64,000 nt of DNA from Rhizocola hellebori (lineage in GTDB: Bacteria; Actinomycetota; Actinomycetes; Mycobacteriales; Micromonosporaceae): contig NZ_BONY01000027.1 of the NCBI RefSeq assembly GCF_016862955.1, positions 62,001 to 126,000 on the forward strand, read 5' to 3'. The notes below the pieces were generated by a model. That model saw only the letters and a list, made by a program, of their open reading frames with translations, did no database searches and had not been told where the DNA came from. The position numbers and the translations under genes are program-made. Every line of letters begins with the position of its first letter. The first letter of the stretch is position 1. Positions 34,399-43,092 of the stretch are shown here, piece by piece.

Positions 34399-35358
34399 AT
34401 GAACACTGATCGGTTGGCCGGCGCACTGCTCGGTGTGCACGCCGGAGACGCCCTTGGCGCGACCGTCGAGTTTTCGCCCTGGTCGGCCATACGCGCGAGT
34501 TATCCCGATGGCCCTCGCGAGATCGTGGGCGGCGGCGCGTTCGGCTGGCCGCCCGGTCACGCCACCGACGACACCGACCTGACCCGGGCGGTCTTGCTCG
34601 CCTATCTGGAGTCCGGCGACGAAGACGTCGTGCGGTCCTCGGCGCGCCACATGCTCGACTGGCTCGAGGGCCGCTGGCCCGGCCGGGCGCAGGGCTCCAA
34701 CCCCCGTGACGTGGGCCGGGCGACGCTGACCGGCCTGCGGCGCTTCGCCGCCAGCGGCGATCCGTATACCAGCGGCTGCGGGCAGGGCCAGGCGGGCAAC
34801 GGCTCGCTGATGCGCTGCATCCCCACCGCGCTGGCCGTGCCCGACCGGGAGCGGCGCATCAGCGAGTCGATGCAGATCTCCGGGATCACCCACAGCGACA
34901 CCCGGTGCACGGTGGCCTGTGCCGCGTACAACGAGATGGCCGCCGCGCTGCTGGAGGGCCAGCCGCCCGCCGAGGCAGTCGCGATTGGACAGACGACCGC
35001 GCAAGAGCTTGGCAGCAAACCGGTTGCCGACGCCATCGGCTACGGAAGCCAGCTCAAGCCGGCCATGCTCGTGCTGACCGGGCAGACCTTCCTCGAAGAT
35101 GACGCGGCCGGGTACGTGCTGGACTCGCTGAGCCTTGCCGTGGCTGCGGTCCTCGACGAACGCCCGTTTCCCGACGTCGTCGTGGACATCGTGCGCCTGG
35201 GCAATGACGCCGATACCAACGGCGCCATAGCCGGAGGCCTGCTCGGCGCGCGCGACGGCGCCGCCGCCATCCCGCCGCGGTGGGTTTCCCTGCTTCAGTT
35301 CGAGGAGGAGTTCCACGCCGCCGCCACGGTGCTGGCGGTCAGGCGCTCAGCCGCCTGA
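34399..35358 (+). CDS. ADP-ribosylglycohydrolase-family protein
   Basis: 319-aa hydrolase that removes ADP-ribose from proteins or small molecules with two Mg ions (DraG/ARH type). Metal motifs: HATDDTDLTRAVLLAY near the N-terminus and GNDADTNGAIAGGLLGA near the C-terminus. The ATG at 34399 gives MNTDRLAGALLGVHAGDALG, the usual family start. The last 20 bases overlap the convergent hydrolase gene. No ADP-ribosyltransferase is adjacent, so the partner is unknown. Confidence 0.92.
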   Translation: MNTDRLAGALLGVHAGDALGATVEFSPWSAIRASYPDGPREIVGGGAFGWPPGHATDDTDLTRAVLLAYLESGDEDVVRSSARHMLDWLEGRWPGRAQGSNPRDVGRATLTGLRRFAASGDPYTSGCGQGQAGNGSLMRCIPTALAVPDRERRISESMQISGITHSDTRCTVACAAYNEMAAALLEGQPPAEAVAIGQTTAQELGSKPVADAIGYGSQLKPAMLVLTGQTFLEDDAAGYVLDSLSLAVAAVLDERPFPDVVVDIVRLGNDADTNGAIAGGLLGARDGAAAIPPRWVSLLQFEEEFHAAATVLAVRRSAA

Positions 35359-36085
35359 TGAATTCGGCGCTGCCGTCGAAGATGCGCGGCGCGTCGTGGT
35401 CGAGCGTGGCCACGTGGAAGCTGTCCTGCAGCACGACCTCGGTCACGTCCGCCGACTTCACCGTCGACAGCACGATCTCGCTGTTGACCGGCTCCACCAC
35501 GTGGTCGTTGGCCGAGCGGAACAGCAGCAGCGGCTGGGTGACCCGGTGCAGATCGCTGCGCACCACCGAGTGGAAGGCGCGCAGCGAGGCGGCGGCCCGC
35601 ACCGGCGTGCGGTCGTAGGCGCCCTCGAAGGTGTCCGGCTTGGCGATGTCGTTGCCGATCGCCTTGGCCGACGGCAGCACGTGGGCCAACAGCGGCAGCA
35701 GCTTGGCGTCCCAGCGCACCAGGATCACCGACGGGTTCACCACCACGACCCCGGCCACCTCGTCGCCACGCTCCTCCGCCAGACGCAACGCCAGCCCGCC
35801 GCCCATCGACAGCCCGCAGACGAAGACCTTCCCGCACCGCTCACGCAGCCGGGTGAAGGCGTCGTCGATCGTGGAGTACCAGTCGTGCCAGCTGGTGCGG
35901 TTGGCGTCGCGCCAATGCGTGCCGTGGCCCGGAAGCAGCGGCAGGCTGACCGACCAGCCCTGCCCGGCGAGGTATTGCGCCCACGGCCGCATGCTGTGCG
36001 GGGAGCCGGTGAAGCCATGGCAGACCAGCACGCCTATTTCAGCGGAGCCCTCGTGGGCGAAAGGCGAGGTGTCGATAGAGGTCAT
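35339..36085 (-). CDS. Carboxylesterase-type alpha/beta hydrolase (Est30-like)
   Basis: 248-aa serine hydrolase. Oxyanion motif HGFTGSPHSM, nucleophile elbow CGLSMGGGLA, Asp in SANDHVVEP and His in DSFHVATLDHD are all present, as in thermophilic carboxylesterase/monoacylglycerol-lipase relatives. No signal peptide, so cytosolic. 3' ends overlap with the ADP-ribosylglycohydrolase gene. Confidence 0.92.
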   Translation of the reverse strand: MTSIDTSPFAHEGSAEIGVLVCHGFTGSPHSMRPWAQYLAGQGWSVSLPLLPGHGTHWRDANRTSWHDWYSTIDDAFTRLRERCGKVFVCGLSMGGGLALRLAEERGDEVAGVVVVNPSVILVRWDAKLLPLLAHVLPSAKAIGNDIAKPDTFEGAYDRTPVRAAASLRAFHSVVRSDLHRVTQPLLLFRSANDHVVEPVNSEIVLSTVKSADVTEVVLQDSFHVATLDHDAPRIFDGSAEFIRRLSA

Positions 36086-36130
36086 GAGCGCAGGTTACTG
36101 GTCGGTTAAACACGGCGTAAGGTCTGCGGC

Positions 36131-36994
36131 ATGCTCATCGGTTTCGGCGCGCCCAATTCTGGCTCCTGGGCCACTCCCGCGATCATGACCCGCGTCGCCC
36201 AGCGGGCCGAAGAACTCGGATACCACTCACTTTGGACCTTCCAGCGGCTGCTGTCCGGCCCCGACTGGCTCCCGCAGTACCGCAGCGTGCAAGACCCACT
36301 GGTGACCCTCGCCTTCCTCGCCGCCCAGACCAGCCGGATCGGGCTGGGCGTGGCCGTGCTCAACATGCCCTTCGCCTCCCCGGTGCTCACCGCCAAGCAG
36401 CTCACCAGCCTGGACATCGTCTCCGGCGGCCGGCTGACCATTGGCCTGGGCAACGGCTGGTCCGATGAGGAGTTTCAGGCCGTGGGCGCCAGCAAGGAGG
36501 GCCTCGGCAAGCGCGCCGAGGAATACCTCCTGTTGCTGCGCAAGCTTTTCCGCGACGAGTTCATCGAGCACGAGGGCCGCTTCTACTCGGTGCCACGAAG
36601 CACCTTCGAACCCAAGCCCGGCTCGCCGCCGATCCTGCTCGGCGGCTCAGCTCCCAGCGCGCTGCGCCGGGCCGGTCGGCTCGCCGACGGCTGGGTTTCC
36701 AGCAGCAGAACCGATCTGGCCGCGATCGCGGAGGCCATCGGCATCATCAAGCTCGCCGCCGAAGGTGCCGGCCGCGACCCGGGGCAGCTGCGCTTCGTGA
36801 CGCGCAAGCCCATGGTCTCCTCGTTCGGGCAGACCCGGGAGGATCTGGCGCAGTTGCAGGAGGCCGGGGTGACCGAGGTGTTCCTCGATCTCAACTTCAA
36901 CCCGGAGGTCGGCTCGCCCGACGCCGACCCGGCCAGCTCGCTGGAGCTGGCCGAGCAGGTGCTGGAGGAGTTCAGCCCGCGTCGACAAAGCTGA
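36131..36994 (+). CDS. LLM-class F420-dependent oxidoreductase
   Basis: 287-aa luciferase-like TIM-barrel oxidoreductase of the F420 subgroup common in actinobacteria (RVAQRAEELGYHSLWTFQR, VLTAKQLTSLDIVSGGRLT, GLGNGWSDEEFQAVG). The substrate is unknown. The 3' end overlaps the convergent hydrolase by 23 bases. Confidence 0.9.
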   Translation: MLIGFGAPNSGSWATPAIMTRVAQRAEELGYHSLWTFQRLLSGPDWLPQYRSVQDPLVTLAFLAAQTSRIGLGVAVLNMPFASPVLTAKQLTSLDIVSGGRLTIGLGNGWSDEEFQAVGASKEGLGKRAEEYLLLLRKLFRDEFIEHEGRFYSVPRSTFEPKPGSPPILLGGSAPSALRRAGRLADGWVSSSRTDLAAIAEAIGIIKLAAEGAGRDPGQLRFVTRKPMVSSFGQTREDLAQLQEAGVTEVFLDLNFNPEVGSPDADPASSLELAEQVLEEFSPRRQS

Positions 36995-37739
36995 CGATCG
37001 CCTCGGCGAAGTCGGGGTTGCGCACCACCGTCAGGTGATCCCCGGCGAGCACCCTCCACCGCGCGTCGCTGAGCGCGGCGGCCAGCACCTCGGGGCGGGT
37101 CGCCAGCGGATCGTCCTGCCCGGCGAGCACCAGCGCCGGGATGGTGATGCGCTCCAGCCCGATCGGCCGGTGGTGGGCGGCGGTGGCCTGCGCGGCCAGC
37201 GCCCGCCTGTCCGCGCCCGAGGCGTCGGCGAAAGCGCGGAAGGCCATCACCTGCAGATCGGTGATGGTCGCTGGGTCGTCGGCGAGCAGCCCGGAGATCA
37301 GCTCGTGGCCCGGCACCGCACCGCGGTCCACACCGCCGGTTTCGGCCGCGCTCGCCCCGATGCCCCCGGTCACCAGCCGCCGCACCCGGCTGTCGTTGGC
37401 GGCCACGATGAGCGCCACGATGCCTCCCATCGAGTACCCGACCACGTCCACCAGATCCACGGCGAGCAGATCGAGCAGGCGAGACACGTCGCCCGCCATC
37501 CGGTCCTCGCCATAGCTAGCCGCATCGTGGGGCTTCTGTGAGGCGCCGTGCCCACGGGCGTCCGGCACGATCACGTGGCGGCCCCTGTCCACGAGCGCGT
37601 CCACGATCCCGGGCCGCACCCAGTTGGCGGTGCCGTCGGTGCTGAAGCCGTGATGGAGCAACACGGGTGGCTGCGGGCCGGCCGGGCCGAACTCTTGATA
37701 GGCAAGCTCGACGCCGTCGGACGCGACGAAGGTCTTCAT
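36972..37739 (-). CDS. Alpha/beta hydrolase
   Basis: 255-aa cytosolic hydrolase. Motifs: LLHHGFSTDGTANWV (oxyanion), VVGYSMGGIVALIVA (Ser nucleophile), GQDDPLATRP (Asp), AGDHLTVVRNPD (His). The ATG at 37739 with TGAGG upstream is favoured over 37760. It is divergent from the cutinase gene across a 34-bp inverted repeat, suggesting shared control. Substrate not inferable. Confidence 0.9.
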   Translation of the reverse strand: MKTFVASDGVELAYQEFGPAGPQPPVLLHHGFSTDGTANWVRPGIVDALVDRGRHVIVPDARGHGASQKPHDAASYGEDRMAGDVSRLLDLLAVDLVDVVGYSMGGIVALIVAANDSRVRRLVTGGIGASAAETGGVDRGAVPGHELISGLLADDPATITDLQVMAFRAFADASGADRRALAAQATAAHHRPIGLERITIPALVLAGQDDPLATRPEVLAAALSDARWRVLAGDHLTVVRNPDFAEAIVSFVDAG

Positions 37740-37772
37740 GCGCCTCAGTCTGGTGATCACGTGGGCAGTCCC

Positions 37773-37806
37773 GCATCGGCGAAATGACCGGTGATTTCGC
37801 CGATGC
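37773..37806. promoter_or_regulatory. 13-bp inverted repeat operator between hydrolase and cutinase
   Basis: GCATCGGCGAAAT and its exact complement, separated by 8 nt, lie between the two divergent hydrolase genes. The same 13-mer recurs upstream of the DUF3311/SSS operon (40615-40627). A perfect arm of this length fits a dimeric repressor. Confidence 0.65.
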
Positions 37807-37871
37807 AGTTCTCACCCGCCCCTGCGAACAATGGCGATTGTCAATGCAAGCACGAGAGCACGGAGGCAAGA

Positions 37872-38747
37872 ATGCACTCGTCAAGCAGGGTCAGAACCGC
37901 CGCGGTCGCCGCGTTGGCGCTGACATTCTCGCTGGTCAGCGCCGTTGTCGCTCCCACGGCGCAAGCAGCGGACAACCCGTTCGAGAGGGGGCCGGCGCCC
38001 ACCACCGCAATCCTTGACGCGACGCGCGGTCCCTTCGCCACAGCACAGGTTTCCGTCCCGTCCTCTGTCGCCGGCTTCGGCGGCGGCATCATCTACTACC
38101 CCACAGACACCAGCCAGGGCACATTTGGTGCGATCGCCATGTCCCCCGGCTACACCGCGGCGTGGTCCAGCATCAGCTGGCTCGGGCCGCGTATCGCGTC
38201 GCACGGCTTCGTGGTCATCGGCATTGAGACCAACAGCCGCTTCGACCAACCGGCCAGCCGCGGCGCCCAGCTTCTCGCCGCGCTGGACTACCTGACCCAG
38301 AGCAGTTCGGTGCGCACCCGCGTCGACGCCAGCCGGCTCGCCGTCGGCGGGCACTCGATGGGCGGCGGCGGCACCCTGGAGGCCTCCTCCGACCGTCCGT
38401 CGCTTCAGGCCGCCGTCCCGCTGGCGCCCTGGAACACCGACAAGAGCTGGTCTGAGATCCGGGTTCCCACCCTGATCATCGGCGGGGAGTCCGACACGGT
38501 CGCCCCGGTCAGCTCGCACTCCGAACCGTTCTACAACAGCATCAGCCAGACGGAGAAGGCGTACCTCGAGCTGAACAACGCCAGCCACTTCTTCCCGCAG
38601 TCGGTCAACACCCTCACCGGCAGGATGGCAGTGGCCTGGCTCAAGCGCTTTGTGGACAACGACACCCGCTATGAGCAGTTCCTCTGCGCGGGCCCGACCG
38701 GCTCAAGCGTGCAGGAATACCGAGCCACTTGCCCGATGGTCTCGTAA
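37872..38747 (+). CDS. Secreted cutinase-type polyester hydrolase (PET-hydrolase-like)
   Basis: 291-aa secreted hydrolase closely resembling Thermobifida cutinases and LCC. Signal peptide (RMHSSSRV ... PTAQA), mature start [12 protein letters not shown]. Catalytic Ser in [10 protein letters not shown], Asp in GGESDTVAP, His in NNASHFFP; oxyanion Tyr in [10 protein letters not shown]; subsite Trp in [11 protein letters not shown]-terminal disulfide between QFLCAG and RATCPM. His in SSHSEPFY places it with ordinary (type I) enzymes, not IsPETase. The unusual part is TAAWSS where relatives have TGTEAS, next to the active site. RBS GGAGG. Confidence 0.94.
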   Translation: MHSSSRVRTAAVAALALTFSLVSAVVAPTAQAADNPFERGPAPTTAILDATRGPFATAQVSVPSSVAGFGGGIIYYPTDTSQGTFGAIAMSPGYTAAWSSISWLGPRIASHGFVVIGIETNSRFDQPASRGAQLLAALDYLTQSSSVRTRVDASRLAVGGHSMGGGGTLEASSDRPSLQAAVPLAPWNTDKSWSEIRVPTLIIGGESDTVAPVSSHSEPFYNSISQTEKAYLELNNASHFFPQSVNTLTGRMAVAWLKRFVDNDTRYEQFLCAGPTGSSVQEYRATCPMVS

Positions 38748-38764
38748 AGCTCTGTCCGCAAGGT

Positions 38765-38798
38765 CAAGGACGGCGGGTGTGGTCACCCGCCGTCCTTG
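38765..38798. terminator. 15-bp perfect hairpin, bidirectional
   Basis: CAAGGACGGCGGGTG pairs with CACCCGCCGTCCTTG across a 4-nt loop, 17 nt after the cutinase stop and overlapping the stop codon of the convergent symporter gene. Confidence 0.8.
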
Positions 38799-40402
38799 GC
38801 GTGTGCACCCACCTTGGCCCGGGGCAACCCGTCCACGAGGATGTCGAGGCGCTGCAGGCTCGGGCTGTCGCCGTCGGCGAGGTAGTCCTCGGGACGGGTG
38901 AGGTCACGCCCGGCCGGAACTCGCATCGCTTTGAAGGCCATGGTCGCCACGACCACCACCGCGACGTTGACGGCGAGCGCAATCAGTCCGATGTAGACCG
39001 ACCCCAGGGCTCCCACCGGCCAGCTGGACCCGCCGAAGTGCGCCTTGACGATCCGCCCGTCCGCGGCCCGCTGTGGGACCTGGTAGAGCATGAGCATGCC
39101 CACGGCCAGCCCGCCGAGCAGTCCCCCGGCCAGGGCGAAGCGATGGAACCAGCTGGTCCACAACCCGGCCACCACCGCCGGCAGGGTCTGCAGGATGACA
39201 ACGCCGCCGATCAGCTGCAGCTCAATGGAAAGCTGCTGATCGAAGGCGACTATGCAAGCGACGGCGCCGAATTTCATCAGCAGCGAGGTGTAGCGGCTCA
39301 CCGTCGCCTCCTCCGCTTCCGAAGCGTTGCGGCGCAGGTATTCGCGGTAGATGGATCTGGTGAACAGGTTCGCTGCGGCGATGGACATCACCGCAGCGGG
39401 AATGAGCGCCGCCACACCTATTGCCGCATAAGCGATCCCGGCCGACCAGGCGGGCAGCGTGACATCGAACAGCTGCGGCATCACCGTGTTCAGGTCGCCG
39501 CCCACCGGCCGTACCCCCTGGCCGATGGCGAAGATCCCGAGCAGCGCCATGAATCCCAGCGCCAGGCAGTAGAGCGGCATCGCCGCCGCGTTGCGCTTGA
39601 TGGTCGCCCGGTCCTTGGCGGCGAGGATCCCGGTGACCGCGTGCGGGTAGGCGAAGATGGCCAGCGCCGAGCCGATGATGAGGGTGAAGTAGCCCAGCCG
39701 GCCGTTGTCAGGCAACAGCAGGCCGCTGACCGGGGAGGCATCGAAGGCCAGCCGCCGATCGGCTCGCTCGAACGCCACCCGCCACCCGCCCGACCAGGCG
39801 ACCACCATCGCCATCGAGAGCACGAGCCACACCAGCAACACGTCCTTGGCGATCGAAAGCAGCGCCGGGGCGCGAAGCCCGGACCGGAACGTGCACAGCG
39901 ACACCGCCACCACCGCCACGAGCAGCGGCCACTCCCCAGGCACCCCAGCCGATTTCAGGATCGCCTGCAGCGCGATGAGCTGCACCGCGATATAGGGCAT
40001 CGTGGCCGCGATCCCGGTGAGCGCGATGAGCGCGGCGAGGCCGCGTGAGCCGAACCGGGCACGGGCGAACTCGGCCGAGGTGACGAAGCCGTGCACGTGC
40101 GACACCGACCAGGCGCGCGTGCTGATCAGGTACATCATCGGCGTCGTAATGACCGCGAACGGAACGGCGAAGAACCCGATGGCGCCCACCCCATAGGTGG
40201 CAGCGGGCACCGCCACGAAGGTGTAGGCGGTGTACATGCTGCCGCCCAACAGGAACCAGGTGACCCAGTTGCCGAAGGCCCGGCCGCCCACCCCCCACTC
40301 CTCCAGCGAATGCGGGCGGGCCGGGCGACGCCAGCGGGCGGCGGCGAAGCCCAACCCGAGCATCGCCAGGGTGAGGGCGGCGAAGAACCATATGTCGGTC
40401 AT
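38783..40402 (-). CDS. Sodium:solute symporter (SSS family)
   Basis: 539-aa transporter with about 13 helices. SSS signatures are EWGVGGRAFGNWVTWFLLGG, the sodium-site region TAYTFVAVPAATYG and AIGVAALIPAAVMSIAAAN. The ATG at 40402 overlaps the stop of the DUF3311 gene by 4 nt, a pairing typical for this SSS branch, members of which carry monocarboxylates. The C-terminal tail is hydrophilic. Substrate not determined. Confidence 0.92.
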   Translation of the reverse strand: MTDIWFFAALTLAMLGLGFAAARWRRPARPHSLEEWGVGGRAFGNWVTWFLLGGSMYTAYTFVAVPAATYGVGAIGFFAVPFAVITTPMMYLISTRAWSVSHVHGFVTSAEFARARFGSRGLAALIALTGIAATMPYIAVQLIALQAILKSAGVPGEWPLLVAVVAVSLCTFRSGLRAPALLSIAKDVLLVWLVLSMAMVVAWSGGWRVAFERADRRLAFDASPVSGLLLPDNGRLGYFTLIIGSALAIFAYPHAVTGILAAKDRATIKRNAAAMPLYCLALGFMALLGIFAIGQGVRPVGGDLNTVMPQLFDVTLPAWSAGIAYAAIGVAALIPAAVMSIAAANLFTRSIYREYLRRNASEAEEATVSRYTSLLMKFGAVACIVAFDQQLSIELQLIGGVVILQTLPAVVAGLWTSWFHRFALAGGLLGGLAVGMLMLYQVPQRAADGRIVKAHFGGSSWPVGALGSVYIGLIALAVNVAVVVVATMAFKAMRVPAGRDLTRPEDYLADGDSPSLQRLDILVDGLPRAKVGAHAKDGG

Positions 40403-40581
40403 CGCGGCCCTCGCTTCTCGAGCTGGAAAACAAGCGTGATGGTGACCATCGCGATGAGGGCGCAAGCCATCTGCGCCCAGTAGAAGAACGGCACGCCCCA
40501 AAGCCGGGGCTCCGTCCGGTTGTAGACGGTGACCAGAAGCGGCAGCACCAACGGGACGACTAAGAGCCAGCGCCATGACAT
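40399..40581 (-). CDS. DUF3311 small membrane protein
   Basis: 60-aa protein with two helices (WLLVVPLVLPLLVTVY and PFFYWAQMACALIAMVTITL) and a basic end. DUF3311 proteins are encoded just before SSS symporters and probably assist them. Its stop overlaps the symporter start (ATGA). The 13-mer GCATCGGCGAAAT lies 34 bases upstream of its start. Confidence 0.88.
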   Translation of the reverse strand: MSWRWLLVVPLVLPLLVTVYNRTEPRLWGVPFFYWAQMACALIAMVTITLVFQLEKRGPR

Positions 40582-40614
40582 GCGGGGAGTGTGAGCGTAT
40601 CCACTACCCCCGGC

Positions 40615-40627
40615 GCATCGGCGAAAT
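40615..40627. promoter_or_regulatory. Second copy of the GCATCGGCGAAAT motif
   Basis: Exact match to the arms of the palindrome at 37773-37806. Here it is followed by CGCC, giving GGCGAAATCGCC, a shorter near-palindrome. It lies upstream of the DUF3311/SSS operon and suggests a common regulator with the cutinase gene. Confidence 0.5.
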
Positions 40628-40691
40628 CGCCAGTCTTCGTGCACATACCACGGCAGTGTTGCAACAAAATTGCACATAATTGGCGCTGTCA

Positions 40692-40728
40692 TTGACTCCG
40701 CTCGGTAAGTACATACACTCTGCGTGTA
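40692..40728 (+). promoter_or_regulatory. liv operon promoter with TetR operator on the -10
   Basis: TTGACT (-35, 40692-40697), 16-bp spacer, TACACT (-10, 40714-40719). The -10 is the left end of TACACTCTGCGTGTA (40714-40728), arms TACAC/GTGTA. A near-identical site lies before the TetR gene (45506-45520). Binding would block this promoter. Confidence 0.75.
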
Positions 40729-40746
40729 AATAACTCGGAGGTGGCG

Positions 40747-41502
40747 ATGGAGCTGCACGGCATAGGCGTGCGATTTGGCGGCCTGGTCGCGCTCGACGAC
40801 GTGAGCCTGGACGTGCCCATCGGCAAGGTGCTGGGCATCATCGGCCCGAACGGCGCCGGCAAGACCACGCTGTTCAATGTGATCTGCGGCCTGGTGCAAC
40901 CCACGTCGGGCAGGCTCACCCACGACGGCCGGGTGCTGCGGCCGCAGCCGCACAGCCTTACCCGCCATGGCATCTCGCGCACCCTGCAGGGCGTCGGGCT
41001 CTTCAAGGGGCTGACCGTGGTGGAAAACGTCATGGCGGGGGCCACCTGCCAGGCCCGCCCCGGGTTCTTCTCGGCCCTGTTCGCCCTGCCCGCAAGCGAA
41101 CGCGATGAGGGCAGGCTCAACGGCCTCGCCCTCGACCTGCTCGACGAGCTGGGAGTGGGCGACTACGCCAACGCCTACCCGCACACCCTGCCCTACGCGG
41201 TGGGCAAACGTGTCGCCCTGGCGCGGGCCCTGGCCGCCCAGCCCCGCCTGCTGCTGCTCGATGAGCCGGCCGGCGGTCTGGGCGAGGAAGACATCGGCGA
41301 GCTGGCGGCGCTCATAGCCGGGCTGCCCAAAAGGCAGGAAGGCTGCACCGTCCTGCTCGTCGAGCACCACATGGATCTGGTGATGCGGGTGTGCGATCGG
41401 GTGGCCGTGCTCGACTTCGGCCGCCTGATCGCCACCGGCACACCGGCACAGATACGCGAGAACCCGGCCGTGGCCGATGCCTACCTGGGAGCGGCGGCAT
41501 GA
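40747..41502 (+). CDS. livG: Liv-type ABC transporter ATPase (LivG)
   Basis: 251-aa ATPase of a branched-chain-amino-acid-type (HAAT) importer. Walker A IIGPNGAGKTTLFN, Walker B LLLLDEPAGGLG, H-loop VEHHMDLV. The signature is LPYAVGKRVALARALA instead of canonical LSGGQ, a variation seen in this subfamily. The ATG at 40747 with GGAGG 5 nt upstream is preferred to GTG 40741, which lies in the RBS. First gene of a six-gene liv unit under a TetR-type operator. Substrate unknown; livG is used by homology. Confidence 0.92.
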   Translation: MELHGIGVRFGGLVALDDVSLDVPIGKVLGIIGPNGAGKTTLFNVICGLVQPTSGRLTHDGRVLRPQPHSLTRHGISRTLQGVGLFKGLTVVENVMAGATCQARPGFFSALFALPASERDEGRLNGLALDLLDELGVGDYANAYPHTLPYAVGKRVALARALAAQPRLLLLDEPAGGLGEEDIGELAALIAGLPKRQEGCTVLLVEHHMDLVMRVCDRVAVLDFGRLIATGTPAQIRENPAVADAYLGAAA

Positions 41503-42188
41503 CCGAGATTCTCCAGGTACGCGGTCTGGTCGCCGGATACGGCGCGGCCCCAGTGCTGCGCGACATCGACCTCACCGTCCCCACCGGTTCCATCGTCACC
41601 GTGCTGGGCGCCAACGGCGCGGGCAAAACCACGTTGCTGCGCACGCTTTCCGGGCTGTTGCGCCCGACCGCCGGGCAGATCCTGCTCGATGGCAAGGATC
41701 TGCGCCGGGTCAAGGTGGAACGCCTGGTGCGCTTGGGAATGGCGCACGTGCCCGAGGGCCGCGGGGTGGTCGCGGAGCTGACCGTGGACGAGAACCTGCG
41801 CCTGGGCGGGTTGTGGCGCAACGACGTCAACGCCGCAGTGGCCGAGGTCTATGAACTGTTCGAGCCGCTGGCGCAGCGCAAGCGCAACGCCGGGCACCTG
41901 CTTTCCGGCGGCGAGCGCCAGATGCTGGCCATCGGGCGGGCCCTGGTGGCCCGGCCGCGGCTGCTGTTGCTCGACGAGCCCTCGCTGGGGCTCGCGCCGA
42001 AGATCACCGCACAGATCATGGCGCTGCTGCAAAAGCTGCGGACCCAGACCGGCCTGACCGTGCTTCTCGTCGAGCAGAACGCGCGCAGCGCCCTGTCCGT
42101 GGCCGATTCGGGGGTCGTGATGTCGCTCGGACGGATCGCCACCGCCACGACCGCCCAAGAGCTACGCAACGCGTATCTCGGAAGCTGA
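41499..42188 (+). CDS. livF: Liv-type ABC transporter ATPase (LivF)
   Basis: 229-aa second ATPase of the importer. Walker A VLGANGAGKTTLLRT, signature LSGGERQMLAIGRALV, Walker B LLLLDEPSLGLAP, H-loop VEQNARSAL. The ATG overlaps the LivG stop by 4 nt. It pairs with LivG on the cytoplasmic face. Confidence 0.94.
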   Translation: MTEILQVRGLVAGYGAAPVLRDIDLTVPTGSIVTVLGANGAGKTTLLRTLSGLLRPTAGQILLDGKDLRRVKVERLVRLGMAHVPEGRGVVAELTVDENLRLGGLWRNDVNAAVAEVYELFEPLAQRKRNAGHLLSGGERQMLAIGRALVARPRLLLLDEPSLGLAPKITAQIMALLQKLRTQTGLTVLLVEQNARSALSVADSGVVMSLGRIATATTAQELRNAYLGS

Positions 42189-42213
42189 ACCAGCAAAAGG
42201 AGGATCCACCACA

Positions 42214-43092
42214 GTGGACCGCTTTGTCTTTCTCACCTTCGACGGCCTGTCCAACGGGGCCGTCTACGCGGCCTTCGCGCTCGCGCTGGTGCTCATCTGG
42301 CGGGCCGCCCGGGTGGTCAACTTCGCCCAGGGGGCGATGGCGGTTGCGGCCGCGTACGCGGCCTACAGCGTCACTCAGGCGACCGGCTCGTATTGGATCG
42401 GGTTTGCGGCTGCTCTTGGTACCGGACTGATGATCGGCGCATTGGTGGAACGCGCTGTCATGCGGTTCGTCGGCCACGCCAACCCGCTCAACGAGGTGAT
42501 TGTCGCGTTAGGACTCGTGCTGTTCATCCAAGCCGTGCTTGGCATGCTCTACGGCAACGAGTTCCTCCCCTCCCACACGCCCTTCAGCCGCAACGCGATC
42601 GAAGTGGGCGGGGTACCGCTGCTGTCGCGCTACGACCTTTTCGTCTTCGGCGCGGTGGCGGCACTGGTGCTCCTGCTGGCGTTGCTGTTCACGAAGACCT
42701 CGACAGGGCTGCGGATGCGGGCGGCGGCCTTTGCCCCCGAGGTGTCGCGCCTGTTGGGCGTGAACGTCGGCGGGATGCTCACCCTCGGCTGGGCCCTGGC
42801 CTCCGCGGTGGGCGCGCTCGCCGCAATGCTCGTCATTCCCACCGAACTCGGCCTCAACCCGCACGCGATGGATCTGGTCTTCGTCACCTCCTTCACCGCG
42901 GCGGTCATCGGCGGCCTGGACAGCCCACCCGGCGCGGTCACCGGCGGCATGGCGGTCGGCCTGATCCTGTCGTATGTCAGCGGCTATCTGGGCAGCAGCG
43001 TCACCCCGATCGCGGTGCTCGCCCTGCTGCTCATCGTGCTGCTGGTGCGCCCGGGCGGCCTGTTCTCCGCAACCGTGGCGAGGCAGGCATGA
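42214..43092 (+). CDS. livH: Liv-type ABC transporter permease (LivH)
   Basis: 292-aa inner-membrane permease with about eight helices. LivH features: TFDGLSNGAVYAAFALALVL at the start and ASAVGALAAMLVIPT with TAAVIGGLDSPPGAVTGG near the end. The start is GTG 42214 with AAAGGAGG upstream. Its last codons (FSATVARQA) are repeated in the relay ORF that follows. Confidence 0.94.
   Translation: MDRFVFLTFDGLSNGAVYAAFALALVLIWRAARVVNFAQGAMAVAAAYAAYSVTQATGSYWIGFAAALGTGLMIGALVERAVMRFVGHANPLNEVIVALGLVLFIQAVLGMLYGNEFLPSHTPFSRNAIEVGGVPLLSRYDLFVFGAVAALVLLLALLFTKTSTGLRMRAAAFAPEVSRLLGVNVGGMLTLGWALASAVGALAAMLVIPTELGLNPHAMDLVFVTSFTAAVIGGLDSPPGAVTGGMAVGLILSYVSGYLGSSVTPIAVLALLLIVLLVRPGGLFSATVARQA

Noticed and set aside
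34399-35358. DarTG-type toxin-antitoxin pair
   Set aside because: The hydrolase is DraG/ARH-type, not a macrodomain, and no ADP-ribosyltransferase toxin lies beside it.
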